Positions 1 to 8,068 of a stretch of 64,000 nucleotides of DNA are shown here, piece after piece. The position numbers and the translations under genes were made by a program. The notes under the pieces were generated by a model. That model was not told the origin of the DNA, ran no database searches, and saw only the letters and a list, made by a program, of their open reading frames with translations. The stretch spans positions 48,905 to 112,904 of the forward strand of contig NZ_JACRSY010000011.1 of the NCBI RefSeq assembly GCF_014384995.1. The letters run 5' to 3'. Each line of letters starts with the position of its first letter. The stretch's first letter is position 1. The DNA is from Zhenhengia yiwuensis (lineage in GTDB: Bacteria; Bacillota; Clostridia; Lachnospirales; Cellulosilyticaceae).

Positions 1-525
1 CATTGGGTCATTTTGAGTAGCAATAGGTATTACTCTCTCGCCTTTTGCATATTTAGCTGCATTCTTACCAATGATTCTGTACAATTCCAAAGTAAGTAGC
101 GGTGCTTGTGGAAAAAGTTCCAAATTTGTAAGCGGATAAAGATCCTTTTGATGAATCACAGCTGTTCCCTTTGATTGTAAGCCTATTGCAATTCCCGATC
201 CCATGAGCTTAGCTGTATCATTCCCCATAAAGCACACATCTGAAGTTCTTAGAACTCTCACAACTTTAGGAATCATACCTTCCTCTTCTATACCTGCCAT
301 GATTTCTTTTAATACATCCATCACATTTAACCCGTTTATTGTATGATGAATCTTCTTTCCAAAAGCTGGTCCTATACCAATTCCTACTTCTTTTGGGTTA
401 TGCCCTTTTATCGCCTGACTACCTTCTTGCAGCCACGTACCAGAACTTCTTCCTTGCATTTTTTGATTCATTTCATCTACGACTTTTTTGACCACATTTT
501 GTATTTGCTGATCTGTAAGTTGCAT
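1..525 (-). CDS. pduD: B12-dependent diol dehydratase medium subunit (partial, PduD-like)
   Basis: The frame starts at ATG 525 and runs off the left edge, so 175 codons are visible. It has no stop and resembles the medium subunit of propanediol/glycerol dehydratase (GNDTAKLMGSGIAIGLQSKG, then PLTNLELFPQAPL). The ribosome site GGAGGTGAAGGC overlaps the stop region of the large-subunit gene, so the two are translationally coupled. The first 20 or so residues contain QQIQNVVKKVVDEM, an amphipathic helix followed by a short linker. That is the arrangement known for microcompartment encapsulation peptides on PduD. The complex converts 1,2-propanediol to propionaldehyde with adenosylcobalamin. The small subunit, the reactivase and any shell genes would lie beyond the left edge. 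Family assignment is strong; the targeting role is inferred. Confidence 0.9.
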   Translation of the reverse strand, partial: MQLTDQQIQNVVKKVVDEMNQKMQGRSSGTWLQEGSQAIKGHNPKEVGIGIGPAFGKKIHHTINGLNVMDVLKEIMAGIEEEGMIPKVVRVLRTSDVCFMGNDTAKLMGSGIAIGLQSKGTAVIHQKDLYPLTNLELFPQAPLLTLELYRIIGKNAAKYAKGERVIPIATQNDPM

Positions 526-536
526 GCCTTCACCTC

Positions 537-2201
537 CTACAGTGCATCAGGTGAGATGATATGAGGGATGTTTTTAATTTCTTCCCATCTTTCTTTACTC
601 ATCTTATACCCTGTTCCTGGCCCTTTATATTGATTAGGGAAATTCACTGCACTCTGGACTTTAAACTGTTCATCCAAAATAGCTGCAGTATGAAGGTAAT
701 CTCCTGTAATACGCTGTTTAAACATATTAAGAAGACTTTCCGCTACATCACTAAAGCCACCCTTGTGAAGTGCTTTGATAATCTCCACACCTGTTACTTT
801 CTTTTTCATCATCTCATCAATAGCAGCAAGATCTGCTACTGTATCTCTATCTCTAACATCATCGCTTGAATGTGCATAAGTAATAGCTTCTACTTCTTCA
901 TCTGTTACTGGTGGAAACCCAAGCTCTTTAAAAATTACCTGCATAGCTTTTGCTGCTCTATTCCTTACCTGTATCACATCTTCTTCTTTGACAGGTCTAA
1001 GGCCACCATCTACCTTTAGATCACGTTGAAGAACATTATAGTCATCAAAGTCTTCTGCATCAAAGTTAGAACCTGCAAACATATTATCCTTATTAGGAGT
1101 ACCACTGTATCCCGAGAAAATAAAATCTGTACCTGGTAGCATTTGCATAAGCATCCTTGCAGTTCTTCTAATATCTGAGTGAGAGAAGGTCTGATCATTA
1201 CTTGAAGCAACTTCTAAGTCTAGGATTGCTGCAATAAGGTTTTCTGCTAAGATTGCTCTTACGCCTGATGGAACCGATGAAGTGATTCCAACACAGCTTA
1301 CTGCTCCATTCTGAATACCTTGTACACCAGCTCCTTTTGTCACCATCAAACACCTTGTTTCTAGATAAAGCATAGACTTCTGTTCCGCATTACCCATAAG
1401 TACTTCTGAGCCTGTACCAGAAGTATATCTCATCTTAAGACCACGTGATGCATAAGCTGATGCTAAGAAAGCCTTTGAAAATGGTGTATCATCTCCATCT
1501 ATGAACACTTTTTCTGTGCCATAAACAGAAATAGTTTCTGCATAAGTAGTTAATCCTCTCATACCAAGTTCTAACTCTACTGCTTCCTCTACTGCACACT
1601 GTGTGAGTACACCTTTTGCGCCTACTTGTGAGCCGACCAGAAGACCAATGGCTGTAAACGGTGCATATCTTGCAATCCCTACAGTTGTTTCTTCCTCCCT
1701 AAAACCTCTTAAAGCTCCTTCAGCTGCATCTGCAGCGATTAACACAGGATTATCTTTAGCATTAGTAATATGGGCCTGATTAGCAGGATGGCTCCTTGCT
1801 CGCATTTTTTGCATAGCCATCATCATTTCTACTACATTTAGCTCATCCATTACCTCTGTGAGTTTCTTAGGTGTAAGTCCTTTTGCTATTTCAATAATTT
1901 CTTCTCTTGATACATGAATATCCACAAGCATTCTTGCTATTTCTACACTTTCAAGCTGCATACTTTTAGGGGCTATATTCTTGTCTATGTAATGATCTGC
2001 TATAAAATAGTCTATAAAATCGAAGGCTTCTCTTGGCTTTCCATCTAATTCAACAACTTGATTATGCTTAATTTTTATAGAAGCTACCGGATCATATGGA
2101 CTTGCCATTGCAACAAAACCTTTCTCCGGCCATTCATTAATGAAACCATCTTGATTGACAGGGCGACCATCTAATACTTGCATTCTTTTAGAACGCTTCA
2201 T
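537..2201 (-). CDS. pduC: B12-dependent propanediol dehydratase large subunit
   Basis: Catalytic alpha subunit of adenosylcobalamin-dependent diol dehydratase, collinear with PduC over its whole length (about 554 residues). Family-defining stretches are RPVNQDGFINEWPEKGF near the start, VEMMMAMQKMRARSHP followed by NQAHITN (the Gln/His pair of the active site), EGALRGFREEETTVG (substrate Glu), YAETISVYGTE, GVQGIQNGAVSC, ASSNDQTFSHSD and EDFDDYNVLQRDL. ATG 2201 is preferred to ATG 2207 because the GGGGGA ribosome site touches 2207 but lies 7 bases from 2201, and the enzyme family starts at this point (MKRSKR). It lies 16 bp after the aldolase gene and just before the medium subunit. In this operon it would reduce the L-lactaldehyde branch of deoxysugar breakdown, after conversion to propanediol, toward propanal. 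Confidence 0.95.
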   Translation of the reverse strand: MKRSKRMQVLDGRPVNQDGFINEWPEKGFVAMASPYDPVASIKIKHNQVVELDGKPREAFDFIDYFIADHYIDKNIAPKSMQLESVEIARMLVDIHVSREEIIEIAKGLTPKKLTEVMDELNVVEMMMAMQKMRARSHPANQAHITNAKDNPVLIAADAAEGALRGFREEETTVGIARYAPFTAIGLLVGSQVGAKGVLTQCAVEEAVELELGMRGLTTYAETISVYGTEKVFIDGDDTPFSKAFLASAYASRGLKMRYTSGTGSEVLMGNAEQKSMLYLETRCLMVTKGAGVQGIQNGAVSCVGITSSVPSGVRAILAENLIAAILDLEVASSNDQTFSHSDIRRTARMLMQMLPGTDFIFSGYSGTPNKDNMFAGSNFDAEDFDDYNVLQRDLKVDGGLRPVKEEDVIQVRNRAAKAMQVIFKELGFPPVTDEEVEAITYAHSSDDVRDRDTVADLAAIDEMMKKKVTGVEIIKALHKGGFSDVAESLLNMFKQRITGDYLHTAAILDEQFKVQSAVNFPNQYKGPGTGYKMSKERWEEIKNIPHIISPDAL

Positions 2202-2217
2202 AGCCATTCCCCCTTAT

Positions 2218-3012
2218 TTACTTATTAAGTTGCGTAATAACTTCTCTTGTAATCTTTGCAATTAAGTCTTGATCATTTGTTGTTTCAGCTTTTACACTAG
2301 CACATATTGTTTTCTCTGCTCCTCCACAATCTTGGTTGCCATCAATACATGGATGTTTACCTGGAAGATTCATACCTTTTCTAAGATCTACAAGTCTTTG
2401 TACTTCGTGCGCTGGAAGCTCTTTTGGTCCACCCATCATTTGTGTAATATATGAAAGTTGTGCATAGAATTCTAACCCTTCCATTTTGAAGTAAGCACCA
2501 AGAAGATCTATACCCCATGCTAATGCACCATGATTTTCAAGAAGTACTGCATCATAACTACTAAAGAATGGTTCAATAGCATCTGGAATCTCTGGCGTAG
2601 ATGGCATACCATATGGTGCTATTGGTACTTCACCAAGGAAGATTGTAGATTCTGGCATAATTTGTTTTGTTAAAGGTGTTCCACAGATTGCATGTGCTGT
2701 AGCATACATTGGATGTGCATGTACAACTGAATTTACGTCTGGTCTACATTTATAAACTCTAAGATGCATTTTAATTTCTGAAGAAGGTTTATGAATGCCA
2801 TCTGTTTTAAGTACATTACCCTCCATGTCTACTTTACAAATCATGTTTGGTGTCATAAATCCTTTGCTTACTCCTGTTGGTGTACAAAGAATTTCATTTG
2901 GTGAAATTCTCACTGAAAAGTTACCATCATTAGCAGCAACCATTCCCCTATTGTATACTCTTTGCCCGATTTCACACATTTGTTTTCTGATTTCAAATTC
3001 ATTCACTAACAT
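2218..3012 (-). CDS. fucA: Class II aldolase, L-fuculose-phosphate aldolase type, with C-terminal targeting-like tail
   Basis: Class II aldolase/adducin family protein that would cleave L-fuculose-1-P (or L-rhamnulose-1-P) to DHAP and L-lactaldehyde. Visible are TPTGVSKGFM, PSSEI (Glu79), the zinc pair in VVHAHP (His98, His100) and LLENHGALAWG (His161). The catalytic domain normally ends near residue 215. This protein continues with a Cys-containing linker and ends in DQDLIAKITREVITQLNK, a predicted amphipathic helix. Aldolases of fucose/rhamnose microcompartments carry such a tail, so packaging is inferred. ATG 3012 has GGAGG 6 bases upstream. It is the first gene of the operon with pduC and pduD. 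Fuculose versus rhamnulose substrate cannot be settled from sequence alone. Confidence 0.88.
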   Translation of the reverse strand: MLVNEFEIRKQMCEIGQRVYNRGMVAANDGNFSVRISPNEILCTPTGVSKGFMTPNMICKVDMEGNVLKTDGIHKPSSEIKMHLRVYKCRPDVNSVVHAHPMYATAHAICGTPLTKQIMPESTIFLGEVPIAPYGMPSTPEIPDAIEPFFSSYDAVLLENHGALAWGIDLLGAYFKMEGLEFYAQLSYITQMMGGPKELPAHEVQRLVDLRKGMNLPGKHPCIDGNQDCGGAEKTICASVKAETTNDQDLIAKITREVITQLNK

Positions 3013-3071
3013 ACTTAGCCTCCATTTTTTGTTTTATGCTTTTTCTTGTTGTTTTTCCTTTAATTAGTTTT

Positions 3072-3100
3072 ATACTACCACCACAACTCACATTTTTCAA
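3072..3100 (-). promoter_or_regulatory. Promoter of the aldolase-pdu operon
   Basis: On the minus strand TTGAAA (3095-3100) and TAGTAT (3072-3077) are separated by exactly 17 bases. They lie about 60 bases upstream of the aldolase start and between the DeoR terminator and the operon. Seen directly; activity not tested. Confidence 0.65.
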
Positions 3101-3143
3101 TATTATTTTTATTAAATTATAAATTTATTTTTTTATTCAAAAA

Positions 3144-3194
3144 AAATACCACAAAACAACTTGTTTCATACATTTAAGTTGCTTTGTGGTATTT
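3144..3194 (-). terminator. Rho-independent terminator of the DeoR gene
   Basis: A 19-bp stem (3144-3162 with 3176-3194, one mismatch) with a 13-base loop is followed on the minus strand by an eight-T run. It separates the regulator gene from the aldolase-pdu operon downstream. Confidence 0.8.
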
Positions 3195-3201
3195 CTTATT
3201 T

Positions 3202-3984
3202 TTATTCTGCCACAATAATTTTGATTTTATTTTTAGCACAGGTTTCTTCCCACTCTTTATCAAGTGGCTCATCTGTTACAATATAACTTACTTCTTTTAA
3301 TTCCATCAATTTATGGATCGTACTCTTATTGATTTTGGCATGGTCTACAGCCAGAATAACCTCTTTCGCTACAGCAATGAAGCTTTGCTTTATTTCTTTT
3401 TCTAGTTCATTAGATTCCATAACACCTCTTTTAAGGTCAATACCCTTACAAGATATAATGGCTTTATCTGCATAATAATTTAAAATATTGCTTTTAGCTG
3501 TAGGACCTATTAAGGAGAGAGATGTACTTCTAAGTGTTCCACCTGTAGAAATAGCCGTTACTCCTTTATACTGGCTCAGAATAGTCATTGCACTTACACT
3601 ATTTGTTATAATGGTAAATGTCTTATCTTGCGGCAACTGCTTTGCAACCTCTAAACACGTCGTACTTGAATCTAAAGCAATAGTCTCCTGATTCCCCAAC
3701 AAACGTGCAATAGCCCTTCCTATCTTTTCTTTACCCGTGGCATTTTCTTTTATACGATGATCAAAGGATGGATCTTCCATATCCTTTTCTTTTTCCTCAC
3801 TCCGACTTACAAGTAGTGCACCACCATATGTTTTTTGGACAATACCTTGTTTAGCCAGCTTTTCTAAATCTCTTCTAATTGTTTCCTCTGTTACTTCAAA
3901 CTGTTTACTAAGTTGTACAACTTTAACTGTTTTTTCTCTCTGAATAAGTTCTATAATTTTTCGTTGCCTCTCTAATGCTAACAT
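3202..3984 (-). CDS. DeoR-family transcriptional regulator
   Basis: 260 residues, the usual length of the family. The N-terminus is a DeoR helix-turn-helix (RQRKIIELIQREKTVKV, then FEVTEETIRRDLEKL). The C-terminal DeoRC sensor domain shows ALDSSTTCLEVAKQL, TIITNSVSAM and STGGTLR, which bind sugar phosphates in this family. The strong GGGGGGGAG ribosome site precedes ATG 3984. It lies immediately upstream of the aldolase-pdu operon and downstream of the ABC importer, on the same strand but with its own terminator. It is inferred to respond to a sugar phosphate of the fucose/rhamnose pathway and to control one or both flanking operons. The operator was not identified. Confidence 0.9.
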   Translation of the reverse strand: MLALERQRKIIELIQREKTVKVVQLSKQFEVTEETIRRDLEKLAKQGIVQKTYGGALLVSRSEEKEKDMEDPSFDHRIKENATGKEKIGRAIARLLGNQETIALDSSTTCLEVAKQLPQDKTFTIITNSVSAMTILSQYKGVTAISTGGTLRSTSLSLIGPTAKSNILNYYADKAIISCKGIDLKRGVMESNELEKEIKQSFIAVAKEVILAVDHAKINKSTIHKLMELKEVSYIVTDEPLDKEWEETCAKNKIKIIVAE

Positions 3985-4160
3985 GTCTCCCCCCCTACTT
4001 TTACAATGCTATGTTGTTTTTATTTGTTTTTCATTGTTTCATTTGATTATATCATCGTTACTCTTTCCAATCAATACTTTCAGCTACTTTGCACCCTATA
4101 ATAAGACACGCCTATAAAGTCTTCTTTATATTATAGCAAAATCAAACTTTCCTGTAATAT

Positions 4161-4195
4161 AAAAAGGGCTATTGCTCATGCAATAACCCCTTTAT
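4161..4195 (-). terminator. Terminator of the sugar ABC importer operon
   Basis: Hairpin AAGGGGTTATTGC / GCAATAGCCCTTT (minus strand, GCAATA/TATTGC core, one G-U pair) with a 4-base loop and a T-rich tail, just after the binding-protein gene. Confidence 0.75.
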
Positions 4196-4203
4196 GAATC
4201 GGT

Positions 4204-5256
4204 TTATTCGTAAATAACAGCTTGGATTTCTGGTGTATCAATATTGGTTTTATCAAACCATTTGAATCCAGTATCAATGAATTCTGGGTTTTCTTCACCT
4301 TTATAAGCTTTATAAGCTGCTTCAACAGCTTTATATCCAATACCTACTGGATCTTGTGTAATAGAACCTGCTGCAACACCACTATTGATCGCATCAATCA
4401 TAATTTTACCTGAATCAAAACCTACAATTGTAATTTTACCAACTTGATTAAGTTCTTTTACAGCGTTGATAACACCTGCTGCAGATCCTTCGTTTGCACC
4501 ATAAATCCCTTTAACATCTGGGTTCGCTGTAATGATAGCTTTTGCTGCTTCTGTTGATTTTGCATGGTCTCCATCACCATATTGTGGTTCTAATACTGTA
4601 ATATTTGGATATTCATTTTTCATTGTATCCATGAAACCATCACGTCTATCTTTTGCTGATTGGCTTGTTTGACCATGCACAACAAGACCTACCTTACCTT
4701 CACCACCTATAAGCTCTGCCATTTTATGTGCTGCTGCAGCAGCCGCTGCATAGTTATCTGTAGCACACGTTGTTTTTACAATAGGGCTATCTACACCTGA
4801 GTCAAAACCAATTACAGGAATACCAGCTGCATCTGCTTGCTCAAGGTATGGTGTAGCTGCTTTTGAATCAAGCGCAGCTAAACAAATTGCTTGTGGATTC
4901 TTAGCTAATGCTGCTTGTAACATTTCAAGTTGCTTATCAATTTGATCTTCCGTTTCTGGTCCTTCAAAAGTAATGCTTACACCTAACTCTTCAGCTGCTT
5001 GTTCAGCTCCCATTTTAACTGCTTGCCAGAATTGATGCTGGAATCCTTTTGATACGACTGGAATGACAATTTCCGCTTCTCCCTCTGTTTTCTCTTCGTT
5101 TTTTTCTTCTACCTTTTCCTCTGTTTTTTCTTCTTGTTTAGAGGTTTCTGTTTTTTGCTCATCTTTTGGAGCTGGCTTATCTGTTGAACATCCTGTCATA
5201 ACGCCCATAGCCATTGCCACACTTAATCCTAATACTAATAATTTTTTAATTCTCAT
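4204..5256 (-). CDS. Ribose-type sugar-binding lipoprotein of ABC importer
   Basis: 350 residues. A lipoprotein signal sequence (MRIKKLLVLGLSVAMAMG then the lipobox MTGC) is followed by a Glu/Lys-rich linker of about 40 residues that would span the cell wall. The periplasmic-binding-protein type 1 domain (Peripla_BP_4, RbsB-like) follows: VVSKGFQHQFWQAVKMGAEQ, IDKQLEMLQAALAKNPQAI, PVIGFDSGVDSPIV, GIYGANEGSAAGVI and IVGFDSGKIMIDAI. It is the last gene of the ATPase-permease-binding protein operon, 64 bp after the permease, and ends at a terminator. The adjacent fucose/propanediol genes suggest a deoxysugar substrate, but the family also binds ribose, xylose, galactose and autoinducer-2. Confidence 0.92.
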   Translation of the reverse strand: MRIKKLLVLGLSVAMAMGVMTGCSTDKPAPKDEQKTETSKQEEKTEEKVEEKNEEKTEGEAEIVIPVVSKGFQHQFWQAVKMGAEQAAEELGVSITFEGPETEDQIDKQLEMLQAALAKNPQAICLAALDSKAATPYLEQADAAGIPVIGFDSGVDSPIVKTTCATDNYAAAAAAAHKMAELIGGEGKVGLVVHGQTSQSAKDRRDGFMDTMKNEYPNITVLEPQYGDGDHAKSTEAAKAIITANPDVKGIYGANEGSAAGVINAVKELNQVGKITIVGFDSGKIMIDAINSGVAAGSITQDPVGIGYKAVEAAYKAYKGEENPEFIDTGFKWFDKTNIDTPEIQAVIYE

Positions 5257-5320
5257 ATCTATTTCCTCCCTTATTGTTTAAATACTCTTCTATTCTTCAT
5301 CCTCTTTCGAGAATCTAGAA

Positions 5321-6358
5321 TCAGTTTTTCTGTTTTCTACGCATTAAGTCGAGTAATACAGATACAATTAGTACCCCACCAATGATAACTGTCTGCCACT
5401 GTTGTGGCACAGCCATAACCTTTAAACCATTTGTAAGCGTACTCATAATAAACGCGCCAATAACTGTTCCTAAGATTGTTCCAGAACCACCACTAAGAGA
5501 AGTTCCTCCAATAACTACAGCAGCAATTGCATCCAGCTCATAACCTTGACCAAGAGCTGGTTGTGCTGACCCTAAACGAGATGCCATAACAATACCTGCA
5601 ATACCTACAAAAGCACCACCAAGTGTGTAGATAGCAATTTTCCATGCATTAACGTTAACCCCTGATAATCTTGTTGCTTCTTCATTACTCCCAATTGCAA
5701 AATCATAACGACCAAGTTTCGTTTTATTTAAGATAATACTTGCAATAACAATCATTGCTAAGAAAATCCATACTGCATTAGGAATAACAACATCACCAAA
5801 TTGAATACCATTTCCTAAAGCAATGTCTCTAAATACAAATGCACTAGGATTTTCCGGTGTTTTATCTGGGAAGTATACAGGTGCTGCATCTGAGATAACT
5901 AAAGATAAGCCTTTTGTTACCATCATCATCCCAAGTGTTGCAATAAATGGCGGCAACTTAAGTTTTGAAATAAGTGTACCTGTAACACATCCACAAAATG
6001 CTCCTGTTACAACGGCAATAATACAGCCTGCCCAAAGTGGTAATCCCCAATTACTAATACTTACTGCAGCCATAACTGAAGAAAAGGTCATAACAGTTCC
6101 TAATGATAGATCAATCCCTCCAGTAATAATGATAAAAGTTACACCTAAAGCTAAAATACCATTTACACAAGTTGCCAATATAATAGAAATAACATTATTA
6201 GCTGTTAAAAAGAATTCTGATGCTAATGAAAAGAATATAAATAAAATAATAAGTGCGGCAAACGCTAATACTTTTTGTGCAGCTGTACCATTTAAAAAGT
6301 TTCCTAATCCTTTTTTTTCAGTTTTTTCTTGGTTAACAAGTATATTTAAATTGGCCAT
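5321..6358 (-). CDS. Sugar ABC transporter permease (RbsC-like)
   Basis: 345 residues, a polytopic membrane protein of the BPD_transp_2 family. Features include NGILALGVTFIIITGGIDLSLG, the typical family signature, GCVTGTLISKLKLPPFIATLG and LSGVNVNAWKIAIYTLGG. ATG 6358 is chosen because GGGGG lies 7 bases upstream. An ATG 36 bases earlier would overlap the ATPase gene and lacks a ribosome site. It forms the membrane channel with the ATPase just upstream and the lipoprotein just downstream. Confidence 0.92.
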   Translation of the reverse strand: MANLNILVNQEKTEKKGLGNFLNGTAAQKVLAFAALIILFIFFSLASEFFLTANNVISIILATCVNGILALGVTFIIITGGIDLSLGTVMTFSSVMAAVSISNWGLPLWAGCIIAVVTGAFCGCVTGTLISKLKLPPFIATLGMMMVTKGLSLVISDAAPVYFPDKTPENPSAFVFRDIALGNGIQFGDVVIPNAVWIFLAMIVIASIILNKTKLGRYDFAIGSNEEATRLSGVNVNAWKIAIYTLGGAFVGIAGIVMASRLGSAQPALGQGYELDAIAAVVIGGTSLSGGSGTILGTVIGAFIMSTLTNGLKVMAVPQQWQTVIIGGVLIVSVLLDLMRRKQKN

Positions 6359-6371
6359 TCCTAATCCCCCT

Positions 6372-7871
6372 TTAATTTTCTCTATTCGTTGCATATTTCA
6401 TGATACTTTCTTGATTAGCGTCTTCTATAGCAAGTTCACCTGTCACTCTCCCTTCACACATAACAATGACACGATCACTCATACGCAATATTTCTGGAAG
6501 TTCTGAGGAAATCATAATAATAGACTTTCCTTCCTGTACAAGCTCAGATAGTAAATTATAGATTTCACTCTTAGCACCAATATCAATTCCACGTGTAGGT
6601 TCATCAAAAATGAGTACATCACAGTCTTTTAAAAGCCATTTTGCAATAACAACTTTTTGCTGATTACCACCTGACAGATTTTTTACTATCTGTCTACTAC
6701 TTGGTGTCTTTATAGCTAATTTATTAATGTAGTCATTAGTAAGCTGTGTAATGGTTTTAAAATTTGTAAATCCATACTTTGTAAACTTCTCTACACAGGC
6801 AAGAGATACATTCTCTTCTACTGTTTCACTAATTGTAAGTCCATAACGTTTTCTATCTTCTGAAAGATAACCTACGCCATGTTCTACAGCATCTTTGGGC
6901 TGGCGGACTTTAACTTCTTTTCCTTTAATCAAAATTTTACCACTCTCTAGTTTATCTGCACCAAATATGGCTCTCGCTACTTCTGTTCTTCCAGCTCCCA
7001 TAAGTCCTGCAAACCCTAAAATTTCTCCTTTATGTAACTTGAAGCTTACGTCTTTTATAGTTTTACCCCTATTAAGATTTTTGACCTCTAATACAACTTC
7101 TCCTTTACTATTTTTACTACTTCCTCTAGGATTATGGTAAATAGTACGTCCTACCATCATACTGATAATTTCATCAAGGCTTACATCCTTTGTATTAACA
7201 GTATTTACATAGCAACCATCACGCATAATCGTAATACGGTCACTAATTTTCTTTAATTCTTCCATCCTGTGAGAAATATAGACAATGGCAACCCCTTTAG
7301 CCTTTAAGTCTTTAATAATTTTAAAAAGCTCCTCTATTTCTGTATCTGTCAGTGCAGCAGTAGGCTCATCCATAATTAAAATAGAAGATTCAAAAGAGAG
7401 TGCTTTTGCAATCTCTACCATTTGCTGTTTAGCAACAGTTAGTGTACCTACCTTTACTTTTGGGTCTAGGTCAAGGTTCATCCTATCGAAAATCTCTTGT
7501 GCCTTTTTGTTTGCAACTTTATCATCTACAAACAGCTTTCCCATTCCCATAAATTCTCTTCCTATAAAGATATTTTGAGCAGCAGTCAAGTGGGGCGCTA
7601 AGTTCAATTCTTGATGGATAATGCTAATACCTAGCCCCTGTGCAACTTTTGTACTAGAAATATCTACTTCTTCTCCCTTATAAATAATTCTTCCTGCATC
7701 TTTGGTATAGACACCTGTTAGAATCTTCATAAGCGTTGATTTTCCTGCACCATTTTCACCTACGAGTGCTAACACTTCCCCAGCATTTAACTCCAACCTA
7801 CAATGATCTAAAGCACGTACACCTGGAAATGATTTATCTATTCCCTCCATGACAAGTAATTTATCACTCAA
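6372..7871 (-). CDS. Sugar ABC transporter, duplicated ATPase (RbsA-like)
   Basis: Two ABC domains in one chain, the RbsA/MglA arrangement. The first shows VGENGAGKST (Walker A) and ILIMDEPTAAL (Walker B). The second shows the degenerate P-loop GLMGAGRTEVARAIFG, LSGGNQQKV and LIFDEPTRGID. Both signatures are standard for this class. An ATG exists at 7886 but nothing like a ribosome site precedes it. GGGGGTG, which overlaps that ATG, is placed 6 bases before TTG 7871, so TTG is the likely start and gives 499 residues. First gene of the importer operon. No convincing promoter was identified in 7872-8023. Confidence 0.92.
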   Translation of the reverse strand: MSDKLLVMEGIDKSFPGVRALDHCRLELNAGEVLALVGENGAGKSTLMKILTGVYTKDAGRIIYKGEEVDISSTKVAQGLGISIIHQELNLAPHLTAAQNIFIGREFMGMGKLFVDDKVANKKAQEIFDRMNLDLDPKVKVGTLTVAKQQMVEIAKALSFESSILIMDEPTAALTDTEIEELFKIIKDLKAKGVAIVYISHRMEELKKISDRITIMRDGCYVNTVNTKDVSLDEIISMMVGRTIYHNPRGSSKNSKGEVVLEVKNLNRGKTIKDVSFKLHKGEILGFAGLMGAGRTEVARAIFGADKLESGKILIKGKEVKVRQPKDAVEHGVGYLSEDRKRYGLTISETVEENVSLACVEKFTKYGFTNFKTITQLTNDYINKLAIKTPSSRQIVKNLSGGNQQKVVIAKWLLKDCDVLIFDEPTRGIDIGAKSEIYNLLSELVQEGKSIIMISSELPEILRMSDRVIVMCEGRVTGELAIEDANQESIMKYATNREN

Positions 7872-8023
7872 AAGCTTCACCCCCATTGTTTAAATAAGCC
7901 GATTATCTTGATCAACTTATATTCATTTTACTGTTAAACAGACCCTATTTTAATTCAATATCTTATACATATAGTTTGAATTTTTACTATTTTCTATAAT
8001 CACTTGGTTACTTTTTCATAATA

Positions 8024-8067
8024 AAATAACCTAAAACTTAAAAATTTATTTAAGTTCTAGGTTATTT
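8024..8067 (-). terminator. Terminator of the transposase-DUF3109 fusion gene
   Basis: A 16-bp stem with one mismatch (8024-8039 with 8052-8067) directly follows the stop codon of the minus-strand gene at 8069. Confidence 0.75.
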
Positions 8068-8068
8068 G

